Positions 10,521-21,071 of a stretch of 64,000 nucleotides of DNA are shown here, in pieces (within the stretch, counting starts at the first letter, position 1; each line of letters starts with the position of its first letter). Where the stretch lies: assembly GCF_000002875.2 (NCBI RefSeq), contig NC_009415.2, positions 320,001-384,000 of the forward strand, written 5' to 3'. A model generated the notes under the pieces. It was not told the origin of the DNA, ran no database searches, and saw only the letters and a program-made list of their open reading frames with translations. Position numbers and translations under genes: made by a program. The stretch is from Leishmania infantum JPCM5. Taxonomy: Eukaryota; Euglenozoa; Kinetoplastea; Trypanosomatida; Trypanosomatidae.

Positions 10521-13500
10521 CTACACGTAAAGGCACGTTGCACAGCTTTACGGGCAGCTGCATCTGAAAGATCAAAGACGCGGAAGCAGTGTTGAGAATA
10601 GTGATGAACAGAGGAGGTGAGGCATTGGCGGTGGAAGACAGGCAGCAGGATATCTTGAAGTAGCGGGAAAGGACACGCAGTGAGGAGCATGCAGCGGTCA
10701 CATGTGTACTAAGCGGTCACGCGTGTGGGCGGTACATCTCGGAGGCGCTCCAATGTATAGGGATAGTTGTTTCGAAGACAGTAATGGGTGCCCTCGAAGG
10801 TGGCGCCGCCTGCTTGTTGTTCCTTTTGCTGCTCTCCACTGCAGCTAAATTCCCGGATCGCCACATCTAAAGCCTATCGGTGGGCGGGTGTAAGCTGAGG
10901 ATGTTTCGGTGCAGCCTGTACCGCGCGGGGGACACGAATAGAAGAACACGACGTCGTAGGAAAGCGGAAATGCGAGGAGCAGCCGCCTTTCTCACGACTG
11001 GCGAAGGAAAGGGAGTAGACGAGCAGTTAGCGAAAAGGTCACACACGCAGAGGAGCACAAATAAAAAACGCAGAGAGCGGCTGCGCGCAGCAGAGCAGCA
11101 GAGCAGCAGAGGTGGAGATGCTCGGACGCACGTACACAGGGAGGGAGGGACAGGTACAAAATCTAAGCGAAGCATAAGAAAACGACACTGCCGCCCTTCA
11201 CCAGAGGGAAGGCCGCGCAAAGTCGAGGCGGACTCTGGGGAGCTCGAGAACCACAGGCCGGGCAGTGTCCTCTACGTCTTCCAAGTTCTCGTCGGCCACC
11301 TGCCGGACGGTGATAAGAACGTGAAAAAAAAAAAACAGTCATAAACATGTATGTGCGTAAAGGCAAAACGCACACACAAGCACCAGACAAGAGCCTCTCC
11401 CCTCCCTCCTCTCTGAAGCGCTATTCAGGAGGCATCGACAGGTTGGCACACCCAAAGAAAAGATATACTTGTCAAGGCACCGACACACGCCAATGGCAAC
11501 ATCTTCGTTCGCGAGAGCATACCCACACGCGCAGATGAGAGCTCAGCGAGAGAGCATCCCAGATTTGACGTATGCTGAACTGCCACGACCACAGAGAGAG
11601 AGAGGTGCCTTTCCGATGCCTCACTGGATAACATATGATCCCATTTTGACGTCATAGAGCTGTCTGCCTCCTCAGCCCATGCCTCACATGCATGCATGTA
11701 CGTTGATACGTTTTCTATGAGGGCCATCACAACCCCTAGTAGAAGAACTAACATGAGTCCCGAAACTACGCAACCGGCGGCCAGACACCCAACGACGCCC
11801 ATGCGTTTCACCTTGAAGTTACCGCGTCGCCACCTGAGCAAGGAGGGAGAGAAGAGCACCGTAGAACAGCCGCCGAAGGAAGCGACCAGAATTTGTCACC
11901 ATGCCTGCGGTGACCCAGTGCTGGTTAGCAGTCGTAAAAAAAAGTGGAGAGGCCGCCTCCCCTCCCCCGAAAAAGAAAAACGCATGCGATGTGCTTCGCC
12001 GTGATGGAAAGAGCGCCGAGGTCCCGCTGAAGGCATCGGTAAGCGGCGTCACGGCACGGCATAGGGAGCGCGAGAAGCACCACGTCAATGGAGAAGCTCA
12101 TCGCAATCCACGCCGCCTCTGATGATGTGCGTTACTGCGAGGCACCGCCACCGTGCAGGGTCACTCAAGTGTATCGCAAAGTTTCCTGTAAGCAGCCGCG
12201 CAAGCGAGGCTGCCAATCACTGCACACACCGCCATCGGGAAGGAGGACAGCTGTCGGCCAGAGACGGCAGTAAGAAGACATGCGCAGGTAGAAGACGCGT
12301 TTGCAGGATTGTGGACGAGTGTGACGGCTGCGACGAAAAAAAAAAACAGTAAAAGAGCTAGGCACCCTGCAGCGGTGTGCACGTAGCGAATACCGCCAAA
12401 AAGCACACAGTGAAGGGTCGGGAAGGCAACCGCAAGCTGTTTCACTGCACATGACAAGAGGACAGTCAGAATCCTTGGAGCCCCGAAATCCGCAAGCGAA
12501 TACAACAGCAACCAGCGCAGTCCAGTGGATCTACGTGTATTCATGCAGACTGCAGAAGTGCCAACATAAAACATCCACAGTGTTAACTGGACGAGCTTGA
12601 CGTCAGCGCAGTCAAGAAGAAACTGACCACGCCATCGTACGTGTTCCACCAAATTCTCTGCACGGCAAGGCGAAGCAGCGCCACCGAGAGCAGGCGTGCG
12701 ACGACGAAAGAAAAAAGAAAGAAAGCAAGAACGAGAGCGAGAATGTGATGGGCTGAACACCGACGGCACCCCGAAAACGCTGACGCTCACCAGCGTAGGG
12801 ATCAGCCTTGCCGCAGGTGACTCGAATATCCCCTCAGAAGTCGGAAAAGCATTGATAATGGAGCACCTGCCTGATGGAGGTGCCCAGATGTAGGAGCCCG
12901 ATGCAGCAGTGGTGAGGGCACCGCCCTCGTGGGTCTTCTCGCCGACTGAGGCTAGTGCACCTCAGCCTTTCTTTTCGGCAGGTACCACGTTATCCTCCGC
13001 TGTGGCACCATTGGTGAACGAGAGAGCAGCTTCACTGTCTCAGAGATCGCCCAGCGCCCCGTTTTCCCAGCAGCCAATCACCCGTAGCCGCGCGCACGCA
13101 GCCATTCTCCACTGTTTTTATCTCGGCCGCCGGCGATTGGGTCGCATTAATACATTCAGGTAGGAGGCTACGGCTGATGAGCAATGATGCGAATGTGCAG
13201 CGAGTGGGACAGCCTGTGTGCAGCATGTGAAATGCCATAGCTTCTGCTTACCTGCGGTACGCTGTCAAATCCTCGTCTCGATTTCCGCCCCTGTTGCGGC
13301 TCCAGAAGGAAATGTATTCACAGGCCTGACAGAGGTATGGGGACGCGCATGGTGTGGTGAACAGGACGAGGAGGTGCCACGGATGGTAAACCGTATAGAG
13401 AATGGCGGAGGCAAAAACAGAGAGAACAGAAATAGGATCGAGCATAGGGGCCGCCTTTGCAGTGCCGCATGCACGGTAGTGTGCCAAGGTAGGCTGTGAA

Positions 13501-15736
13501 GTAGGACAGACCAGAAGAGGACGTGACGACTTTGGTGTGGGTGGAGCTGTGGAGCCAGACCGCTGATCTGCTCGAAAAACACAACTGACGCTTCGCACCT
13601 CAAGACAGCGTGAGGCTCGAACGGATAAGCGTGTGTCTAAGGGACGCCTCGGACCGATAAACAGCTCTCCCGCTGTGGAATTGTTTACTATTCTTTTTCC
13701 TCGTTTACTGCGAATCCTTACAGCTTGGTGTCCATCTCGTGGAGAAGAGCAGAGAAAGCATCGACACTAGAGTGGAAGGACGGCGTCGTAGGTCCCATGG
13801 TCTACGAGGGCGAGCAGCGGTAGCGGGCATGCCCGTCGCATGTACGGGAGGCTGAGACCCACACAAACCATGATGACTGACATTGCACCACGGCGATATC
13901 TATCGAGTGCCGAGTATCATCACACGTATTCAAGTATGCAGGTAAAAAAAAAACGAAAAGATGTTAATTCTCTTTAAGTGGAAAACTGGCATTATATCGG
14001 TACATGTGCTCCTCATCCTTTTCCCACGCTTCTTCCACGTCGGCCGGTGTGGCTCTTGGGAAAGGGTGGGAAGGAAAGGTAGGGGCGGCGGAGAGAAAGC
14101 GCAGGACGCATGCAGCGGCTCAGTTGCCCACAATACAGAAATAACAAACCAACAACGGGGAGAGGGGACAGGGGAGAAAATAACACATGTTGATACAAAC
14201 GTGAGAACCGAGATGGCGGAAAAAAAAACAGATAGGGAGGCGCAACGCCCACGGCCCCTCCCCAAAAGGGATAGGAGGGGGTATGGGCAGGGGCAGACAC
14301 CCAAAGAGAACCACGTAGGAGTGGTGGTTCTGGCTGGCTGTACGGCCGCCCCTTCCCTTTCTGTCGCTCTCTCTCTTTTCCTGCCTCCTCCTCACATTTT
14401 GCTTATACATATATACATATATATTTCTTTGCACTTGCGGGGAGTCGACCACCGCTTCTGTTGGGGTCTCATGAACTGCTCTTGCGTGATCATGCTCGTC
14501 ATCATTACATAGGACAACCACAAAAGCAGCACTGAGGGGTGGGGGGGAGGCAGACGTCGAGAGAAGACGTGAGGAGGTGGAGGGGAGGCATGCACACCTG
14601 CGCGCGTGCACTAAACAAGAAAACACACAAAGGAAAAACAGAGAAAAGAAAAACGGAAGGCGAGGGAAAACATGGAGGAGGGAAGACAGTGGCGTTGTGA
14701 AAACGAAAAAAAGATCTTCACTCAGAGACTGGGCGTGATTTGGCTAACGCGTGCACGAACACTCCTTGGCACACACACACACGGAAGTCAGTTCATCGTT
14801 TTCATTGCAGGGTGAGAGAAGAGAAGTCACAGTGAAGAAGAAAACGGAACATATGCGCCTCGACGAGGAGAGTACAGACAGATTTACGATGTGAAAAGAA
14901 GGGAGGTGCGCAGCAACGTAAAGAATGACGAGTAGACTGTGCTGTTAGGGCATCGACAAAACCAACATGGCGTGCCCAACGGACACAAATCTACTTGCCC
15001 ATCCCACAAGCTTTTGTCCGTCCGTCTTTGAGAAAGCAGGTGGGTGGGGGAGGGAAAGTGGTCAAGAACCCACCGGGCGGGATGAGGGAAGTACAGCGAA
15101 ACAAGACAGTCGAGACGGAAACCCATCGTATGAGAAAACACAAAAACAAGTGAGCACGACAACGCACAGGAAGACAACACAGCATGCCGTGCCCACATGA
15201 AAAGAGAACGGAGAAAGCCACACAGAAGTAGGAAAGAAAGCGCGGGGAGGAGGTGAGAAGGGACAAAACGAAAAAAAAAGGAAACGAGAAAACGAGCATG
15301 CGACTTTGCGATTGAGCCACAACAGACGTCTCCCCGCGTTTAGGTGCTCGTTCCCCGAAGCAAAAAGAAAACGAACACAGGCGAGGGAAGACGAAAGACA
15401 GTGTTAAACTTATCCTTTTCTGGACAGCGGGAAAGGCAGCTTCTCGCCCAATGAAGCGATTTCGAGAGACACGAAAAAGACCGACAGCCTGCACGTGCCC
15501 TTCCACGTAAACAGCCGCACATACACTCCGTACTGTGGCGAAAAGAGTGACATGCGTGCACAAGAGACACAATGCTGCCTCAAGCGCTGTTCAGCTCGAC
15601 CATCCTCCCGCGATTCAATATCCGTGTCGTGAACACGAGCAGATTGTCACGCCACGCTGCAGCACTCCAGACGGCAGAACTTTCGTGCTTCCCCGCATGC
15701 ATGCTCCACGGCGCGCCCCCTTCCGGTGACCTTCTC
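10521..15736. other. 5.2-kb spacer between the two transporter genes
   Basis: Probably the long 3'UTR of the upstream transporter copy plus spacer. Apart from the weak ORF at 11425-11802 I find no coding evidence. The minus-strand ORF 12161-12790 is hydrophobic in places but lacks an ATG start and any motif. TA/CA microsatellites lie near 14403-14425 and 14761-14781. Confidence 0.45.
11425..11802 (-). CDS. Doubtful small single-TM protein
   Basis: A 125-residue ORF from ATG at 11802. Residues 2-29 form one clean hydrophobic segment (GVVGCLAAGCVVSGLMLVLL and on), followed by a polar part with Glu/Ser/His and a second, weaker hydrophobic stretch near the C-terminus. It sits in the spacer between the transporter genes on the transcribed strand. 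It resembles no family I recognise. The membrane segment may be real, or hydrophobicity may arise by chance in pyrimidine-rich UTR sequence. Confidence 0.25.
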   Translation of the reverse strand: MGVVGCLAAGCVVSGLMLVLLLGVVMALIENVSTYMHACEAWAEEADSSMTSKWDHMLSSEASERHLSLSVVVAVQHTSNLGCSLAELSSARVGMLSRTKMLPLACVGALTSISFLWVCQPVDAS

Positions 15737-17179
15737 TCACACGAAGAAGCTAAAGTACACGGTCGAAATGGTGCCAAACACAACTGCAATGACACCCGCC
15801 ACCACGAGGAAGTACGTCGCCAGCCAGTGCCAGATGCCCACAGATGACAGGCTCCAGTTGCCGCTGTACATCCAAAAGTACGCAGGGAAGATGAAGCCGA
15901 TGAATCCGCCGCACAGGGAGCCCACCAAACCGAAAGCCGTGTTGATGCTCGGGATGAACAGACCGCACACAAGGGTGGCGACAGCCATGGTGAGAATCGC
16001 GATGGTGTGCTTCCAGTACGGCACCGTCTCCAGATCCCAGTTCAGGCAGTGGTAGGCGAAGTTTCGGCACGGCAGCATGTTCATCGCAAAGGCGGCGCAG
16101 ATCTTGATCAGCATGCCAATGTACGCGATCATCATGTACGGCTGATGCACAGGGTCGAAGTTGTACAGGATGGAGTCCTGTGTATCGTCCGCGAAGTCGA
16201 AGTAGCCAAAGACGCCGGTAAAGATGTACAGCACCATGCACACCGTCATCGAGATCGCACTCGCGATCGTCAGCTGGCGTACAGACGGGCGAGGGCGCTG
16301 CTCGAAGTACACTGACCCCGTCACAGCCTGGCACAGAAACGAGAAAATGAAGATGGACAATCCGTAAACCGCTTCGTTACCGCTGGTGAAGTACTTCATG
16401 TCCCCGCGCATGCCCTCCTTCAGCCCATTCATGCTCGAGTGCACCACAATAGTGACGGCAAAATACAGCACCATTGAGACACCGATTGCGGAGACGTAGC
16501 GGATGCTGTTTACGCGCTTCGGAATCACGACTGGCACCATGAACACGAGCCATATCAGGCTCGTGATCAGGCGGTTGCCGGAGGTGGTTAGAAGGTACGC
16601 GGGCGTGCCGGGCGACTTCTCGAGGATCGGTGTGATGAGGCTGCTGACGGCGCTGATGTAGGCGACCGCCGTGCCGAAGCACGACAGCCACAGGACAAAC
16701 CCAACGAAGTAGTCCCAGCCGCGACCAAAGAGCACGAGAGACAGCTCCTCAAACGTTTTGCAGCCCGTCGCCTTCATCGCGTAGCCAAGCAGCGTCATGG
16801 TGTACACCGTCGCCGCCGTAATGACCACGAGGTAGATGACAGACATGATGATGCCCGACATGGCGAAGGAGGACGGCATCGAGATAATACCGCCGCCGAG
16901 TGTGACGGAGCCAAGGCTGAAGCAGTTCGAGATGACACCGCCATAGGGTATCAGCCACCCGGTAAAGCGGAAGATGATGTTGCGCCCCGGCTTGGCGGCG
17001 TCGGCACCGTTTTCATTGTGGCTTGATGAGGCCGTCAGGCTTCCGTTTTTGTGGAGATGGTTGCCCTGCTCGCCGCTCGGGTGTTTATCGACGGCGTTGC
17101 CGGGGTTCCCGTCTATAAGCGAGTCGCTCAGGACCTCGCCCTCCGCCTGTGCTGGAATAGACTCGCTGGGCTTGCTCAT
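15737..17179 (-). CDS. Amino acid transporter (AAAP/AAT family), upstream tandem copy
   Basis: The 480-residue paralogue of the 8825 gene, with identical N-terminal tail, TM pattern and signature GSVTLGGGIISMPSSFAMSG. It differs at two C-terminal residues (Val-to-Ile nine residues before the end, and the last residue Val instead of Leu) and has a TGA rather than TAG stop. The 253 bp upstream of the ATG match the other copy, while everything past the stop differs. The two genes should therefore make the same transporter under a shared 5' leader and different 3'UTRs, the usual trypanosomatid way to give paralogues different stage or stress expression. Substrate unknown. Confidence 0.93.
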   Translation of the reverse strand: MSKPSESIPAQAEGEVLSDSLIDGNPGNAVDKHPSGEQGNHLHKNGSLTASSSHNENGADAAKPGRNIIFRFTGWLIPYGGVISNCFSLGSVTLGGGIISMPSSFAMSGIIMSVIYLVVITAATVYTMTLLGYAMKATGCKTFEELSLVLFGRGWDYFVGFVLWLSCFGTAVAYISAVSSLITPILEKSPGTPAYLLTTSGNRLITSLIWLVFMVPVVIPKRVNSIRYVSAIGVSMVLYFAVTIVVHSSMNGLKEGMRGDMKYFTSGNEAVYGLSIFIFSFLCQAVTGSVYFEQRPRPSVRQLTIASAISMTVCMVLYIFTGVFGYFDFADDTQDSILYNFDPVHQPYMMIAYIGMLIKICAAFAMNMLPCRNFAYHCLNWDLETVPYWKHTIAILTMAVATLVCGLFIPSINTAFGLVGSLCGGFIGFIFPAYFWMYSGNWSLSSVGIWHWLATYFLVVAGVIAVVFGTISTVYFSFFV

Positions 17180-17432
17180 GCTGCTGCTTGTTGCGTGTCA
17201 GGGAGTGGTACGGGGTGCAAGATCGCTAGCAGCGGAGGGGGCGCTGCGCACGGGACGAGCCGGGGGTGGACCCCACAGTCGGAAAGATAAGAAAGACGAA
17301 AAGAGTACCGCACGCAAAAGACAGGGGAGGGGGGAATGCGCGTAGAAAACAACGAAAGAAATCAGAGGAGGGAGCCGTGCGGCAGGGTAGGCGAAGAAAC
17401 CAGCGTATATAGAGGAACCTACGCGGGTGTGA
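15742..17432. repeat. Direct repeat holding the transporter coding region and its 5' flank, copy 2
   Basis: Partner of 8830-10520 at a constant offset of 6,912 bp. Similarity ends at 17432 (GCGGGTGTGA, then TGGGCC here and CTACAC in copy 1). Confidence 0.9.
17244..17382 (-). promoter_or_regulatory. Likely trans-splice acceptor region of transporter copy 2
   Basis: The same pyrimidine runs and first AG (17245-17244) as before copy 1, inside the duplicated block. Confidence 0.45.
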
Positions 17433-18734
17433 TGGGCCTGGAGGAGGGAAAGGCAGGAAAGGGGCCGGGTGGGAAGGACAAGAAGACAGAGTGATGTATA
17501 CGGGTCTGTGTGTTCGAATGAAAAAGGCACCCTGAGGTAGCGACAGAGAACAAGAAGAAAGAAAAACGTAAAGCGCACACACACGTAAAAAGAAAAGGAA
17601 AACACAGAAGCCGTCAAGCGTTTCACGGTGAAGGGGGTTGTGCGTGAAAGGGGATTGGGATAGACGGTCCCGGAGGGCGGGAGAAAGGGGGTGAGGGAAA
17701 AAGGGAGGGAAGAGTGGGGGACAGAAAATGAAATAACGACAGAAAACAACTTCAACAAACTCTTGAATGCGTTTTTCAGTTTTTAGTATGTGGTTGCGTA
17801 GTGTTTTGTCACGTTTTTTTTTTTCTCAAAACTCTCTCCTGTGGGCTATCTATACGGAGAAAGATCGAGAGAGAAGGATGCACCAGCGTTCTGGGCGTTG
17901 ATCTGTCTTCTGTGTTCCAAGAGGGGGGACACAGAGGAAAGCAGAAATAATTAGAAAAGAGCGGAAGAGACAGAGCGACACGAAAGGAGAGCGCGAGTGA
18001 GCGATAGGCGAATGTGTGTATCGGGAATCGCGGCTTTTATCGTGCTTGTTATCGTCGAGTGGGCGGGAGAGAGAGAGAGAGCGAGGGCGTGAGCTATAAA
18101 GAACGAATAGAGGAAAACAAACAAAAAAAGTAGAGAGGAGATGGGAAGGGCGGGAGAAAACAGGCATTGGGGAAGGGTTGGTGGCACCTTTTCAGTGAAA
18201 CCGCCGAGAGAGGCAGAGAGCATGCAGAATCTCACGAAGATCATGGAGAATCTCTTGAAATAGCCTCGGGCTCAGCGCAGTTGTGCCATGAGCGATAGCG
18301 GCCACGCGCGTTCAATGCTCGCGCAGTTTTACATGGCAGCATCTGAGTCGATGCTTGGGCGCGCTCTGATTTTGCGATTGCCGTCTATGAAAAAAAAAGA
18401 GAATCGGTTTGACGACTCGAAGAAGCAAGAAACATCAAAACGCCGGCATCACGCCCCAACAAGGGCAGCAGCACTACCAACGGCTCCACACCGGTGCATG
18501 CGAGGCGCACAAACGGAAGACAATCAGGCAATGGGGATTGCAAGCACCCAAAAGAAAACGAGAATTCGCATACATGACGTTTAGAGAAGCGACAGTCAAG
18601 GGAGAGAAGATGCAGAGTTGGTGGGAGCAATATGCTCGTTTTTGCGCTGAGCAACCTGCATGAGGGACAGGTATAGCATCTCCCCTTAACAGTCGCCGAG
18701 AGCAGCAATGGCAAGTTGAAAAACGACGCTTCCT
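17433..18734. other. Spacer upstream of the transporter pair
   Basis: No coding evidence. The plus strand is strongly purine-rich across 17440-18180, so the transcribed strand is a long pyrimidine-rich region. It probably holds the 3'UTR of the CFAP97-like gene and processing signals for the transporter. Confidence 0.5.
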
Positions 18735-19211
18735 TTAATAGCTCGTCCTGTCCATAGGTTGGTAGGGGTAGCGGCTAGCGCGGGCAGCGAACTCTTCGTT
18801 CCGGCGACGGTCCGCCTCAAACTTCTCTGAGCGGTACGTCGGCTGCGCTCGCTCCAAGCGCTCTAGCAACTTCGCGTTCTCCAGCGCAATCTTGGCCTGC
18901 TCCTGGTTGCGACGCCGCTGCGAGTTGATCGCCTTGTTGCAGTCACGCCACGGCTCCGAGGTGTCCACGCCCCCGCGGGTGTTCATGATGTGCACCATCT
19001 TCTCCACCAGCTTCTGGTTATCACGGTTCACCTGCTCCACACGCGCGGGGTTTCCGCGCATGGAGCCGATCGGCCTCACGTAGGCGTAGCTATCCGGTAT
19101 CGTATTATCAATGCGGCACCGCTGATTGTTCAGCCGTTCGAGATGTCTCCGATAGTTGCGCTCTCGCTCTCGCTCCACACACGCCATGTTGCCACTTCTC
19201 TTTGGCTCCAT
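18735..19211 (-). CDS. CFAP97/Hemingway-like small flagellar protein
   Basis: A 158-residue basic, helical protein. The C-terminal half carries the hallmark of the CFAP97 (KIAA1430/Hemingway) domain: a run of helical Arg/Gln/Lys leading to ALENAKLLERLERAQPTYRS at about 115-134, where the family has a Leu-Leu-x-Arg-Leu segment followed by a conserved aromatic site. Family members are linked to cilium or flagellum assembly and sperm tails, which fits a flagellate. ATG at 19211 is the first Met of a plausible protein; a second ATG (MACVERER) lies eight codons in and would be used if splicing occurs at an AG just after the first ATG. The frame stays open further upstream, but that part is low-complexity UTR-like sequence. 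Confidence 0.72.
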   Translation of the reverse strand: MEPKRSGNMACVERERERNYRRHLERLNNQRCRIDNTIPDSYAYVRPIGSMRGNPARVEQVNRDNQKLVEKMVHIMNTRGGVDTSEPWRDCNKAINSQRRRNQEQAKIALENAKLLERLERAQPTYRSEKFEADRRRNEEFAARASRYPYQPMDRTSY

Positions 19212-20831
19212 TTCGAAGAATGCACGGAGCACGTGGAGGACAGGAGAGTCGTGAGGTGTGTGTGCGTGTCGGAGGGAAGGAAGAGGGGGGCACGGGGAAG
19301 GAAAAATGACGGCGGAAAGCAGAATGGAGCGAGCGCCTGGGCGAGCTCTGCACGTCCAGCGAAGACGGAAACGCCACGAGCAAAAAGGCCGAAGAAGCGG
19401 AGTGACCCTCTGCAGGACAGCGGGCAGAAGCAACAACGACAGAAGAAAATACAGCTCGACGTGCTCCCTAGGCTGCGCGCTGACGAGATGGAGGGCTCTC
19501 GCATCAGGTGGTGGTTTGCCGTATTGCACGCGAGCACACGAGACGTGCAGGAGTATGCGTGCAGAGGGAATCGAAGGAGTGGCATGGCAGTGTCGAGGTG
19601 AGCCCAAACGGAAGAGGAAGCGGAGAGAGGGACAGGCAGGGGAGGGTCAGTAGAGCGACAGCGCCCCTTTTGCAGGGGAGAAACTGAAAGACGTGCGCTG
19701 CGAACATGCCACAGTGATCCAGGCAATGCCTCTGTTGCCGTGGGTAACGACAAAAAGGTGGGTACCTGCGTTGCAGCGTGGGATTTCATATTTGCATGAT
19801 GTCTGCGGAGTCTGTGCGAAGAGACGCTTTTTGGGCCCGCCGTCTACACCGCATGTTTGTTTCTTTGATTTGTTTTCTCCTGTGCACGAGCGGCACAGCG
19901 GCACACGTTTCAGATGGCTCTGCGTGGCTCGTGGTACTTTAGGCATACATGCCACACTACCGAAGTGTTTCTTTTATTGGCCAACGGAAAAAAAAAGAAA
20001 AGAAGCGCATACGGAGCAGCCGCTGCCATATAGGTGCGCCGTGTGCTTACGCTTGCGCAATCTCTGGGACAAGAGACTGCCTGTCGTGTACAACAGTGGA
20101 TGGGGAAAACGCACGAAGCTGTTCAGAATACGAAACGTATTGCAGCCTGTGCCAAGAGAGAAAGATATAGAGGAACAGAAAGCTGGGAGAAAAAAAGTGT
20201 GGCGTCTTCTTGTCGATGTGGTTAGGGTATGTGCTGAAGTGTACAAACCTGTAGTGGACACTGGGGCTTGAACACCAGAGGAAGTCCAGAGCACGCTCCT
20301 TTATCGATTGGAGGTGTTGACCTCAATAAAAGCGGGAAAGGGCGAACGCATGTTCTGCTACGTTATGTAGCTGGCAGCATACCTCCACCATTTGCTGGTC
20401 TCTGTCTTGTTCGTTTTGGTACTCTACCAATCACGCCAAGAGTACTCCAGCACATCACCATACATGTTCCATCATCAGAGCACGTGATCTTGCCTCGTGT
20501 GAGCCCTTACAAGCGCAGAGAGGAATGCGAAGAACTGAAAAGAACAGCAGGTATGACCACAACTGCGCCAACGTGGAGCGGAAGCGAAGAGAAAAGCGCG
20601 GCGCTCGAAACCCGACCGAAGCCAGTTACTCACGCACAAGCGCGGCACAAGCACGAAAAAAAAAGAAGCATAAAAACACTTAAGGAGAAAAAAAGGGATA
20701 GGAGTGCAATGCCTTCGCGCACGGGTTGCGTCGACCGAGAGCGGGCCTGTACGTGCGACACAGGCAAGCGTGCAGCTCGCTCGACAATCGCATTACTATC
20801 CTGGAAAAGGCAATCCTACATGCAGAGGACA
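19212..20831. other. Spacer
   Basis: No supported gene. On the minus strand a strong pyrimidine tract lies at about 19270-19310, upstream of the CFAP97-like gene. A 192-codon plus-strand ORF at 19693-20271 has no recognisable motif and runs against the transcription direction. Confidence 0.45.
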
Positions 20832-21071
20832 TTAGACGTTCTCTGCGACGCTCTTGCCGTTGCCGGGGTCGCTCTCCACCGCCGTCATCACCACGGACCC
20901 GGGCAGGTGCAGCTCATCAGGGCGCTTGTACGCAACGTACAGTGCCGCAATCACGCCAACCACCGTGATGCCGAGGCACACCCACACAAGCGGGAACTCC
21001 TCCTTGGACTTTGCCGCCGCCACCGACAGGCACGCGGCCAGGGCGACAATCAGCAGCTGCATCGCGGACAT
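20832..21071 (-). CDS. Small signal-peptide/single-TM protein, copy 1
   Basis: A 79-residue protein. Residues 1-20 look like a cleavable signal peptide (MSAMQLLIVALAACLSVAAA). A short charged KSKEEF segment follows, then one TM helix at about 27-47 (LVWVCLGITVVGVIAALYVA) and a short tail starting YKRPDELHLPG, presumably cytosolic. The mature protein would be a tiny type I membrane protein. I do not recognise the family. The coding region is base-for-base identical to 37053-37287 except at the last codons (VAENV here, AAEPI in the other copy). A pyrimidine tract ending in an AG at 21075-21074, two bases before the ATG, could serve as splice acceptor. It lies immediately downstream of the myristoyl-protein array. 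Confidence 0.75.
   Translation of the reverse strand: MSAMQLLIVALAACLSVAAAKSKEEFPLVWVCLGITVVGVIAALYVAYKRPDELHLPGSVVMTAVESDPGNGKSVAENV

Noticed and set aside
12161..12790. 209-codon hydrophobic minus-strand ORF between the transporter genes, considered as a transporter remnant
   Set aside because: It begins at GTG, not ATG, and I could not align any block with the transporter.
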